A DNA stretch of 64,000 nucleotides from contig JBAKBP010013141.1 of NCBI GenBank assembly GCA_037953745.1, positions 1 to 64,000 on the forward strand, read 5' to 3'. The translations under genes were made by a program, and so were the position numbers. Of this stretch, positions 22,505 to 32,500 are shown one piece after another. The DNA is from Lithodes maja (lineage: Eukaryota > Arthropoda > Malacostraca > Decapoda > Lithodidae). The stretch's first letter is position 1; every line of letters starts with the position of its first letter. The notes beneath the pieces are model-generated. The model did no database searches. It was not told the DNA's origin and was given only the letters and a program-made list of their open reading frames with translations.

Positions 22505-22760
22505 CCAAGCTGCAGATCTTCAAGGTACTGGTGCTGGATGTATTGTCAGGTGATTACAAGACATGGGCACTCAACGGTGATTTGAAAAGACGCATTAACT
22601 CCTTTGGTATCAAGGGTCCTCGCAAGATCATGGGATATGGTTGATATGACCACATATCAAACAATAGTCTACTATCTGAAACTGATATAGAGATGTATTG
22701 TGTGTAGTGTTGGTGAGCTCTCCCTTAGGCTGTATCGGCACGTGGCTCACCTCTAAGTTA
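22505..22760 (+). pseudogene. RTE-like LINE polymerase C-terminal fragment
   Basis: The frame from about 22556 reads YKTWALNGDLKRRINSFGIK, then PRKIMGYG, a stop, YDHISNNSLLSETD and, after another break, a RLYRHVAHL end. The ETWxL...RRI...F..K.LR.IMGY...RL.RET...RL.GHVAR pattern is the C-terminal part of RTE-type LINE polymerases common in crustaceans. Two in-frame stops and no 5' part: a dead 5'-truncated copy. It follows the MITE directly. Confidence 0.7.
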
Positions 22761-23155
22761 ACCCTGTCCATGCGGGGAGGATTTGGTGTGTGAAACTTTG
22801 GGGAAGGAATACCACGTGACTCAAGACTCTCTCTAATTTACGTACAATATTCTTTATTTCCACTTTCATCACTTACCTCTACCTGATCACATTCTTTCTT
22901 GATTATACATTGATATTGTTTTTTTTTGTGACTGCTTTTAGAGAGGTACACATAACCGGAAAGTTTGTGGTAAATAGCTTGTGTGAGTGTGTTTGTATAA
23001 AGTCGACCATTTATCATTGTATTATAACATTATATCTCAAATCATAAAAAACAGGGTTGGGGTGGGAGGGTGAAGGGCATAATAATTACTTATGGAATAT
23101 TTATTAGGTTTTGTGTATATACTGTATGTATGGTCCTCTGTATATTTGTGTGGTT
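22761..23155. other. unassigned sequence
   Basis: No gene recognised; T-run at 22918-22927. Confidence 0.4.
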
Positions 23156-23157
23156 AG

Positions 23158-23178
23158 GTATATATATATATATGTACA

Positions 23179-23214
<36 letters not shown>

Positions 23215-23230
23215 GTATATATACAGTACA
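23158..23230. repeat. (TA)n microsatellite with ACAGTATATA interruptions
   Basis: TA tracts separated by TGTACAGTATATA and ACCTGTATATATACAGTAC. Confidence 0.9.
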
Positions 23231-23600
23231 TCAACTATGCTCTTGTCCTTAGGGAAGTGGAGTCTTATAAGGAATATTAAGGCCTATTTATTGTAGGATA
23301 TCATGTTAGTGGTAGACAAAATTAGTTCTATTCCACCTTTTAATCAATGTCCCTTGATATAGATCAGAATATTCAAGCGCACACTTCAGTAAAAGAAACT
23401 TTCGGACATTCCCTCCCCCTTGCGTTCATTGAATATGATATTTGTATATCATACAGAGGGAGTTAACTCTGTTTTAGAACGCTTCCTATAATCAATATAT
23501 TTTATTAATTTTCCGTATATGGTAATTTCTAATATTTCGTTAAAACTGTAGGAATTTCTTTTTATACAAAATTCCAATTGTAGGTTTTAGGTATAGCGCG

Positions 23601-23602
<2 letters not shown>
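23231..23602. other. unassigned AT-rich sequence
   Basis: Nothing recognised. Confidence 0.4.

Positions 23603-23653
<51 letters not shown>
23603..23653. repeat. (AT)n microsatellite
   Basis: About 25 AT units. Confidence 0.95.
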
Positions 23654-23656
<3 letters not shown>

Positions 23657-23697
23657 TAGATAGGTGTTTTGTTTGCACGGGTGTGGTTAGACAGTAC

Positions 23698-24155
23698 TTA
23701 ACCCTAGTCTAGGGGCCTGACCTAAGGTGGTCAAGAGAACCAAGACCTAATTGGCGGGGCCCGACTTGAGTCCAATGCGATGTTGAGCACATAATTGGCT
23801 CTGAGAGAGAGTCTGAGCAGTGCGAGTGGGCTCTGACCGTTCGGCACGGCACCCGTACCGGGACTGGTCCCTCCTCCACACACATCCACTGCCTCCCTAG
23901 ACAGGGAATTATTTAAGGAAATTACCATATTTTAGGGTTTTTGTACTCGCGTTGCAAGACAACCCGTGGTCGTGCAAGGATTGTTCAGGTGTCATTGGAA
24001 AGCTCAATTATTGCCCTTTCATGAATACATAATTGTATTACGCTCTGGCTCTTGCTTATGCATGAAAAAGAGCTCGGAATGAAGCTCGTTTAGGGTAAAT
24101 CTGCCCGCTTGGCAGGTAGTAGAGGTTACCAAACTAGCCGCTCGTTGAGTGTTAA
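23698..24155 (-). mobile_element. TTAA-type MITE, family M, copy 2
   Basis: TTAA at 23698-23701 and 24152-24155. It is the family M sequence in inverted orientation. The right end read inward is TTAACACTCAACGAGCGGCT, matching the left ends of copies 3 and 4 (TTAACaCCTTAnGAGCGG). No coding capacity. Confidence 0.85.
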
Positions 24156-24218
24156 TTACTAGTATCATGTGAATTACCTAAAGTACCATATCATCCATCT
24201 GCTCTCCTCCCCATTTAT

Positions 24219-24241
24219 CTCTCTCTCTCTCTCTCTCTCTT
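24219..24241. repeat. (CT)n microsatellite
   Basis: About 11 CT units. Confidence 0.9.
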
Positions 24242-24261
24242 TGATTACATGAAATAGAAAG

Positions 24262-24405
24262 AAGGCATGCCTAGATGTCACACAACATCTCTTCAAATAG
24301 TGTGGTCAAAGAGTGGAATGGTTTACCGAGGGAGACGGTCGTCAGTAACTCAATTGATACGTTTAAAATGAGACTGGATGATCATATGATAGGTATTGGA
24401 TAACC
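24262..24405 (+). pseudogene. CR1-like LINE polymerase C-terminal tail
   Basis: The frame from about 24290 reads SSNSVVKEWNGLPRETVVS followed by SIDTFKMRLDDHM and a stop. This is the typical CR1 polymerase ending (WNxLP.. then FK.RLD). Only the last 40 or so residues remain. It is followed by a C-run at 24404-24423 and possible 3' untranslated sequence. Confidence 0.7.
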
Positions 24406-24423
24406 CCCCCCCCCCCCCCCCCC
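24404..24423. repeat. poly-C run
   Basis: About 20 consecutive C residues after the CR1 stop codon. Confidence 0.95.
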
Positions 24424-24770
24424 AACATATTAACTTACGAAAGGTAGGGGTTGCCCGGTATTTCCCCCGCATCACTCTTTCTCACACTGAGGGACCGGTA
24501 GATGTCGGAGGAATTTGAGGTTGCCACCAACCGACAGATTATGCCTAATATGAATTAATCAGTAGGTGAGAAAGTGTAAATTCTCTTTTAGACTCATTTC
24601 TTTCTATACTCTATAAAAACTGTCCTTGTGGGAATTTCCTGACCCATAAGGTTACATGGCATCCTATTTTCCGGTACGGCTTTTTAACCGGAGGGAACGG
24701 AGGGTGAGGAAGAGACCCTTCTACCTTGCTGTCCTACTCTTCAAATATAAATGGACCCTGTTAAGTAGTA
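24424..24770. other. probable CR1 3' untranslated region and spacer
   Basis: No coding remnant. A CTACCTTGCTGTCCTACT stretch at 24721-24738 is mirrored on the far side of the next MITE. Confidence 0.4.
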
Positions 24771-25270
24771 TTAACACCTTAAGAGCGGCCTAGGCGGTAA
24801 TTTCTATGTACCGCCCAGCGGGGTTTTTTTTTTTACCCTAAATAGGGTTGTTTCCGTGCTCATTTTCATGCATAAACAAGACCCAGAGCGTAAAACAAGT
24901 ATCTATTCCTGAAAGGGCGTAAACCGAGCTTTCCAATGACATCCGAACCATCCTTGTACGACCACTGGTTCTCTTGCAACGATCGTGCAACACGAGTGCA
25001 AAAAACCTAAAATAAGATAATTTCCGTACATAATTCCCTGTGTAGCGAGTGAGAAAGGGGGGAGAAGGGTGGAATACAGTTCAGTAGGTCCACGGTGGTC
25101 GTGGGGAGTGGTCAAAAGGTTACTACGCTCGTCCCACCGCTCAGCTCTCTCTCAGCTCTCTCTCAGCAACATTACGTGCTGAAAATGGCACTCGACAGCT
25201 GTCGTGCACCGCCACATAGTCCAAATTTATTTCACTCGACATATGTTGCGCGCCGCCAGTTATGGGTTAA
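24771..25270 (+). mobile_element. TTAA-type MITE, family M, copy 3
   Basis: TTAA at 24771-24774 and 25267-25270. The ends TTAACACCTTAAGAGCGGCC and, inward from the right, TTAACCCATAACTGGCGGCG are imperfect inverted repeats. The interior matches copies 1, 2 and 4. CAGCTCTCTCT is locally duplicated at about 25142-25162. Confidence 0.88.
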
Positions 25271-25621
25271 GGTCTGACCACCTAGTAGGGACAGCAAGGT
25301 AAGCGTGGTCTGAATATTTGTGTAGCTCTGTGTAGCTCTCTCATACACATTGCCTATAACGTTTTGCTATGTTGGTTATAATTTTACACAGTGTCCCTTG
25401 TGTGCTGTTGCTTGATGTATTGCTATCATTTGCATCTGAATTCGCAATTTTGGTTATTCCTATATATAGCTACGCATGCATGCACACAAAAACAAACACT
25501 AAGCAGTACACATACGATATCACGTATGCACAGGTACAAACATTATTATGGAAATGTTTTCGAAGCGATATACATACCGGCACACTCTAACAAAACTAAG
25601 AGTCAAACTTACACATTTAAA
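25271..25621. other. unassigned spacer
   Basis: No domain is recognised in the overlapping frames at 25369-25792. Confidence 0.4.
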
Positions 25622-25954
25622 TTAAGGGGGCCTACCTCTTTCTCTCACTCTCTCTTTGGCTTGTATCCATTCGGCCCCATTCAGCCTGCTGTTTTAAGAA
25701 GTTTGCCCCATCCAGGTGTCAATATTTTCCTGGCGAGTGGTAGCGAACCAGCATATTTATATTTTTGTTTTGGCAGCAAGCTAAATTTGTAAATTTTTCG
25801 ATAGAAAAATTTCTCTGGCAAAGCCGGATTTCTCCATACAATGCTGGCTCACTATCGCTCGCCAGGAAGAAAAAGACACCTGGATGGGGTTAAACGTCTT
25901 AAAACAGTTGGCTGAATGGGTACAAGCCAGAGAAAAGCCGGTGACCCCCCTTAA
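25622..25954. mobile_element. palindromic TTAA MITE (foldback), copy P1
   Basis: TTAAGGGGG at the left end and CCCCCCTTAA at the right end. Arms of about 145 bp pair with each other: TTGGCTTGTATCCATTC, CCCATCCAGGTGTC and CCTGGCGAG have complements in the right half. The centre is a small hairpin (AAATTTTTCGATAGAAAAAT). The whole element could fold as one long stem. No coding capacity. Confidence 0.85.
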
Positions 25955-26022
25955 GAATATCTGATGTATATATTTACCCACAAACTCAATCACGTGTATG
26001 CAACTTGACACACAAACATGCT

Positions 26023-26617
26023 ATGGTTTCGTACTGTTGTTGTTGTTGTTCCCTAAGCTGCCTGGCCGAACAGCCCCGAGTCCCTGAAAAAGGCCATGGC
26101 CACGATCGGGCTTTCCCACAGAGCTCTCATTGAGTGTAGATTGTGTTGTTGGTGTAAGTGGTTGTGTGAAATGCAGTCTTCTATGATGTGTTTAATGGTA
26201 TGGGGTGCTGTGTTACATCCCGGGCAGGCGTCGACAACGGAGTCATCCAGTCTCTTCTGATAGCTCAGGAGAGCTGGATAGTGTCCGCATCTCAGCCAGG
26301 CCAGGTGGACTCTGTCCTCGCGAGGAAGGGAGGATTCGGAAGGATGGATTTCGGGAGGTCGTGCATGCAGCTGCATGTTGTCTGGGAGTGCGTGGATGGA
26401 TCGGTGAGAGATATGAGTATGGATGTGCTTCTGGAAGTTGGTTCGGGGTGGGCAGGGTGGGATAGAGGACAATAATTGTGTGTGATACCGTGTGCTGGGT
26501 GTTGTTTTGATATTTCTTGGTGTCTGGGTGTGTTGCCATGTAGTTTAGTGGGTGGTCTTGGTTCGTGGAGGCTGCTGCCAGGAATTGAGTGCCTCTCATG
26601 TCATGGTTTCGTGCTGT
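26023..26617 (-). mobile_element. 5'-truncated R1/I-type LINE with 15-bp target duplication
   Basis: Minus-strand frames give the last part of an RNase H-bearing LINE polymerase: LPREDRVHLAWLRCGHYPAL, LLSYQKRLDD, a zinc-like CPGCNTAPHTIKHI and a SPIVAMAFFRDSGLFG end. The LARLRCGH..CP.C..A..T..H pattern is known from R1/Jockey/I-group elements. The 3' tail is (CAA)n (26036-26050 on the plus strand as TTG repeats). ATGGTTTCGTACTGT at 26023-26037 and ATGGTTTCGTGCTGT at 26603-26617 are the target duplications, 14 of 15 matching. The coding part shows a frameshift at about 26470. Confidence 0.85.
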
Positions 26618-27239
26618 ACTAGGCTATGGTGTCTATGAAATCGTATTGTTAGTATTATAATTCAGCCATTTCCAATTTTTCTTTAGTACTTTCCTTGACA
26701 TATTGTGTTTTGATTTGTTTAATGATGTGCATACTTTTTATATTTTCCTTATTCGTTGTCATGGATATATAATTATGTCCTTCCAATATTTACATTGTCA
26801 TTATACAGTATGTATGATTGTATGGTTTGTAATTTATTGTATAAGTATTATGAGTTTTGTTTGTGTATTGTCCAATTCTAGTCTGGCATGTGTTCCTAGA
26901 GTATATTTTGTTCTATGTCTCAACATCGGGACTGTAGGCTGTGCAGTAGCCTGTAACTCTTGTGAGGCCCTGGGAAAATCGATTGAAGCTTCGAGATGTT
27001 GGGTGCTTCATATGTCGCTCTAGAATGAGGGTCACAGTGGAGTTTTGAATGTGTTGGTTGCTTCCTTTCTGCCACACTAAATGACGACACCTTACAGTAC
27101 TTATACAGGTCACTTGATTGGAGAGAGCAGCTATACCGTCGTTCACAGCATCTTCGAATATGGTCGGGCATCTTCTATGCTATTCGTTGGTGATGATATA
27201 AAGGGGTATTATCTTGACGTGTCGGTGTAGCCAGTATAA
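26618..27239. other. unassigned sequence
   Basis: An open frame at 26703-27023 is Cys/Ile-rich and has no recognised domain or relative. Confidence 0.35.
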
Positions 27240-27362
27240 TTGTAGAACTGCAGGAACGATCAGATCACCTCAGAAAAAACCCTGACGTTTGGTGTGGACT
27301 CAGAGGTCGTTTAGGTCTGCAGTCCACAACTCTATCCACTATGCTATAACCTCACCCATATA
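27240..27362 (-). mobile_element. tRNA-derived SINE, minus strand
   Basis: Read on the minus strand it starts GGGTGAGGTTATAGCATAGT with an A-box (TAGCATAGTGG), followed about 35 bp later by a decayed B-box (CTCTGAGTCCACACC). A T-run (GGGTTTTTTC) follows. Its head abuts a TA microsatellite. Confidence 0.55.

Positions 27363-27401
<39 letters not shown>
27363..27401. repeat. (AT)n microsatellite
   Basis: About 18 AT units. Confidence 0.95.
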
Positions 27402-27403
<2 letters not shown>

Positions 27404-27660
27404 GGACAGGTGATCAACAGAATGTAGGTCCACATCTGTATTCGCAACGTTTCGACTATGTTCACTAGTCATCATCAGGCTAAAAATTGTCAGAGCAAAT
27501 AATGTACCATTATAATGAATACCTTGGTAACAAAACATATAATGTGATAGAATATCTACAATACCTGGTCTGATAAAATGATAGAACAAAACAATATAAT
27601 TAATCTAAAGTAAGTGTAAGTATTCGTCAATAATTGAAGTAACAATACATAAAACACATG
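27402..27660 (-). mobile_element. Penelope-like element terminal fragment with hammerhead-ribozyme-like core
   Basis: On the minus strand, 27478-27449 reads CTGATGA, one extra T, GACTA, a seven-base loop, TAGTC and GAAAC. That is the catalytic core order of hammerhead ribozymes with a perfect 5-bp stem II. Such motifs followed by GAAACGTTG are known from the pLTRs of Penelope-like elements. The next segment (27444-27413) can form an imperfect ACAGATGT/ACATTCTGT hairpin. A canonical stem III ending in UH and a stem I partner were not found, so the ribozyme may be decayed. The limits of the fragment are uncertain. Confidence 0.6.
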
Positions 27661-27989
27661 ATTTACCTTAGAAGGGCTAGAGTGTGACCAATGGGAGCGC
27701 CATGACACCTTAGGTTAAAACTGGCAGTGGTCTGTAAAGTTGTAAAACCTAATAAGTTTGGCCTAGTAGAACACAGAAGTTATGTAGAAAATAAATGCAA
27801 ACTCATAATGAACTTAATACACGTTTAGATACATTAACTATTGTATTCTAATTTTAAATGATGAACTTAGTGAGCACATAATATGGAATATAATATAAAT
27901 TACTCTGGACGGATTACCTACTCACAGGGGAGAGCTATGTAGACTGACTATTATATTTAAACCAACCAACAATATCAAATTGAGAGGGG
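27661..27989. other. unassigned AT-rich sequence
   Basis: Nothing recognised. Confidence 0.4.
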
Positions 27990-28062
27990 GGGAGGGGGCA
28001 GTGTCCGAACGGGTGACCGGACAACTCGACCATTTCAACCAGTAGCTCTCAACCAGTACCAA
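27990..28062 (+). repeat. left inverted end of a nested-insertion host element (element B)
   Basis: CCATTTCAACCAGTAGCTCT followed by CAACCAGTACCAAAT is the reverse complement of 35924-35960. The similarity continues outward through GGACAACTC and CCGAACGG. The two ends are 7.9 kb apart and enclose LINE-Y and its own insertions. Confidence 0.7.
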
Positions 28063-28078
28063 ATCGATAAATACGGTT

Positions 28079-28094
28079 ATGTTAGGTTAGGTTA
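28079..28094 (+). repeat. short TTAGG run
   Basis: GTTAGGTTAGGTTAG, nearly three units of the arthropod telomere repeat TTAGG, inside element B. Confidence 0.6.
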
Positions 28095-28113
28095 GTACTA
28101 TATTTTGGCACTT

Positions 28114-29560
28114 TAAAAAAAAAAAAAAAAAAAAACGGAGTAAGGAAAAACACAGATAAAACAAAAAGGTCCATGTGCCTAAAGGCATCCTCCATTCATA
28201 CAATGTTTGTAACAACTGGATTTAAACTTTTGTAGATTGTAAGTTTGTGGAAAGCAACTCGAGGGAAGTGAATTCCAAAGAGTAGTAGTTCTAGGGATAA
28301 ATTAATTTTGATAAGCAGAAGTTCTGCATTGTGGAGGAGAAAGTGTAAATTCATGGGCACTCTCAGCTGCCCTAGTTCTACAGGGAAAGATGTGGAGAGG
28401 CGGCACAATTGAAGCAAGTTCCTCGGAACAATTGCTGTGAAAATATCTGTAGAATAATGCAAGGGATGCAACATTTCTTCGTATGGATAATGTAGGTAGG
28501 TCCTGTGTGATTGCAGGGTTATTGATTAATCTAATAGCTTTATTTTGAATTTTGTCCAACTGCCTCAATGCAACCACTCCACTTCTACTCCACAGAGGTG
28601 AACAGTAATCCATCTGAGAACGCACATGACTTTTATATATTACGGCCAACTGCTCGTCAGTGAAGAATTCTCGAACTCTGTACAAGACTCTCAGTTTTTT
28701 AGAGGCATTCTTAGCAATGCTTCTAACATAATGTGTCCAGCTCAAGTTAGTAGTTAATGTTACACCGAGAATGTCAATACTAGGGGAAGTGGGAATATTA
28801 AATCATTAAAAAATATATGAGAGTCCGTGAGATTCTGTCGGTTAGAAAATTGAATGTACTTGGTTTTCTGTGCATTAAAGGAAAATAGATTCTTTTGTCC
28901 CCATTCATTAATTCTAGAAAGGTCCTGGTTCAGAGAAATTGCAGTGTTTATTTTTGAATTTATAAGATCGGGTTGGGTGAAAGAATTGGTAAATGTGAAG
29001 GAACTGTGGAGTGTTGAGTCATCTGCGTAGGAATGTATTGGATTATGGTAGATATGAGATCATTGATATGAATGAGGAACAGAGATGGGGCCAAAACTGA
29101 TCCCTGGGGAACACCAGCATTTATTGAGTGAAATTGAGAATAAAGGCCATCTACCATTACACATATTTTTCTTTTATGAAGATAAGAAGAAATTAGTGGA
29201 ACTAATGATGCAAGGCCGTAGTGTGACATTTTCGACAATAAGGATTGATGCCAGACTCGATCAAATGCCTTTGATATATCCAGTGCTATTGTATGTGTTT
29301 CACCATGTTGGTCTGTAGCTTGGTTGATTTGATGCGTAAGAAGGCAAAGAATGTCTGCAGTTGATCGACATCGTCTAAAACCATAATTACCTATCACTGA
29401 TTAATTTATTATTCTCAAGATGCTTAATTATGTGATTACTTAATATAATTTAAAAGACTTTACCAAGAGTGGAAGTTATAGCTATTGGTCTGTAGTTTGA
29501 TGGATCTGAAAGAGGCACCTTTTTTAGGAAGTGGATGGATGTTTGCTTCTTTCCAGGGTA
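28114..29560 (-). pseudogene. LINE-Y copy 1, 3' part of the polymerase, split by a 6.3-kb insertion
   Basis: Minus-strand frames match the fuller copy at 59930-63252: SNYRPIAITSTLGKVF (about 29490), YGFRRCRSTADILCLLTHQ, ALDISKAFDRVWHQSLL, INAGVPQGSVLAPSLFLIHI, a YADD-encoding stretch near 29020 that is out of frame, and a C-terminal SHVRSQMDYCSPLW. It ends 3' at 28136 next to a 22-bp run that is A-rich on the plus strand. Frameshifts occur at about 28745-28960 and 29400. The upstream continuation of the same gene is at 35855-35912, beyond the inserted LINE-E/CR1-D unit. Confidence 0.85.
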
Positions 29561-32500
29561 GTACAAAGGAGTACAAAGGAAATCAAGCAACAACAGATCT
29601 AGTGACCCTTCTAGGTTGCTTGTCCTCCAAAACACTGAGGATCAAGTGTCCAAACAGTGGTTTAGAGTGGGTAAGGAACATTGGAAAGGGGAAATACTGC
29701 CCTGGAACTAATGTCCTGGCCGGATTAGGAAGTTTGTAGAGGACAGATGGGTTAAACTGAGCGGGGATAAAATAAAGTTATTCATTTACAAACCCAGTCA
29801 GTCGCGGGTTTGATGAGAGATATTTGTCTAGGCGGAGTTTAAATGAATCAACGGTGATGCAGTCTATAACGTTTCGGGGAAGCCCATTCCACAAGTTGAC
29901 AACTCGATTGAAGAAGAAATTCTTCGATTCGTGCGAGTTAAAAGAGATACCAATAATTTTGCAACAGTTTCCCCGCGTGTAATTAGATTGGTCGATAGTA
30001 AAGTACTTACTGCAGTTCATATTGTCGATGCTTTTGATGATTTTGAACACTTGAATTAAGTCACCTCTTAATCTGCGCTGGGTTAAAGGAAATAGATTTA
30101 ATTCTCTAAGACGCTCTTCGTATGATTTGTTCTTTAGGCTAGGTATCATTTTGGTAACTCTACGTTGAACTCGTTCTAGCTTGTTTATATCTTTTTGGTA
30201 ATAAGGGCACCAGGATTGAACGCAGTATTCCAGAAGAGGGCGGACTAAGGAATTGTAAAGGGTTAGATTAACTTCTTTGGATTTATGCTCAAATGACCTG
30301 CCTATAAAGCCAATTATTTTGTTTGCCTTCTTAACAACTTCTGAACATTGTTGACTCGGTTTTAGGTTACTCGATATTGATACTCCCAGATCGGTTTCTC
30401 TGTTTACATTCTTAAGCTGAGTGCCATTCATCGAATAGTTTGCTTTCTCATTTAGGTATCCGATATGTAGTACTTTACATTTATCTGCATTGAAACTCAT
30501 TTGCCAAATTTGGGCCCGACATGATAATTTATCTATATTGTGTTGCATATCGTCAACTTGTACTTTTGAGAGTACGCTATTTGCAATTTTTTGTATCGTC
30601 AGCAAATTTTGAGATTGTATAGGTGAGACCCTCATCTATGTCGTTGATGTAAATTAGAAAGATAATTGGTCCTAGAGTACCGATCCCTGGGGTACCCCGC
30701 TACTTACATTGGTCCATTTAGATGCCTTACCGTTTATGACTACTCTTTGTTTTCTGTCGCTGAGCCAATTTCTATCCATTTCAACACCATCTTGTATTCC
30801 ATGCGCTTTTAGTTTTAGCAGTAAACGTTTGTGGGGAACTTTGTCAAAGGCCTTTTGAAAATCAAGGTATATAATATCTACAGCTTTACTCTCATCGTAG
30901 AGGTTGAGGATATCGTGGAAGAAGTCTAAGAAGTTTGTTAAACAGGAACGTTTTTTACGAAAGCCGTGTTGAGTATCTTTAAGTATGTTATATTCCTCTA
31001 AGTGATTTAAGAGTCTGTCTTGTATGACTGTTTCTAGCATTTTACATACAGTTGAGGTTAAGCTAATTGGACGATAGTTACTGGGTAGGGATTTGCTGCC
31101 TTTTTTTAATATCGGTGTTACGTTGGCTAGCTTCCACTGATCAGGCATAGTTCCAGACTGCAAGGATTTATTGAATAGTAATGTCAATGGTTTGGAGAGC
31201 TCATCCTTAGCTTCCTTTAGAACTCTAGGCGAGATTGTATCAGGTCCAGGCGTTTTATTTACCTTTAGTTTATCTAAACAATTAAATACTTCTCTCTCTG
31301 TAACGGTGATATTGCTTAGAACATCTGAATTATCAATCTGAATCGGCGATGGTGTAGGGATATCACTGAGGTCTTCTGTTGTAAAAACTGATGCAAAGAA
31401 GGTATTGAGGGCATTACTCATTTGTACTTCGTCTTTGGTGTATTCTCCATTTTCATCGACTAAGGGTCCAACAGTTGAAGTAACTACTTTTTTCTTTCTG
31501 ATATAACTATAAAATTCTTTCGGGTTTGTTTTACCTTGATTCGCAATATGCAGCTCTAAGGTCTTTTTACTTTGCTTAATTGGCTTTTTGGCTTTGCGTC
31601 GTAGCTCTACAAATTTCACCCGTTTTTCGTCATTTTGTGAGGATTTTAATCTATCATTAGCAAATTTTTTAGCAAGCAGGTAGTTTGAAATATCTTTATT
31701 CCACCATTTGGGCTTATTATTATGGCCTGGACGCCGTATTTTCGATGGTATGCAGTCTTGCACTGCTTTTAGGTAAGTGGTTTCGAATAACTTCCAAGAT
31801 GTATTTATGTCGTTATTGTTAATTAAAAAGCTCCAGTCAGTTTCTTTAAACATAGCTCTAAGTTTATGGAAGTGTGCTTTCTTGAAATTAGGGACTTTTT
31901 CGATGCTACTATTTGGTTCGTTACTAGTAAACTTTAAAGTTATCGTACGATGGTCGCTGTTACTGAATTTATCACCAACATTCAAATTCTCTATCAATTC
32001 TTCTTTTGTTGCAAGTACAATGTCAAGAACGTTATTACCACGGGTCGGCGTTCGAACAAATTGATAAAGCAAACTCTCTTGCAAGTTCATATACAAGTCA
32101 TGTCCGGAGTGTGAAATAAGAGTATCGCCCCACTTGGTCACAGGTAAATTAAAGTCGCCAAAAATTACGGTATCTTGTGAGTTACTTACATCTGCAATTT
32201 GTTCGTAAATTTCTCGGTCAGTTTGCACTGATTGAGCTGGAGGTCTGTATATTAACGCAAGTATTATTTTTGTACCTTTATTAGCACAAAAGATGTGTCG
32301 ACGTTCACAATTTGAGGTTTTGACAGAAGGGTAGGGTTAAGACTTTCTTTGATATAAAGTAAAACGCCACCTCCATTTAGATTTATTCGGCTTTTCTCAA
32401 ACATTACATAACCGGGAAGTGAATACTCTGCTAAAAAGTCTATCTTCTGTATTGAGCCAAGATTCTGTTATGCCAATCACATCATAATTTTCTGTAAACA

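Noticed and set aside
26188..26475. Plus-strand Gly/Val-rich frames
   Set aside because: Shadows of the minus-strand LINE polymerase fragment.
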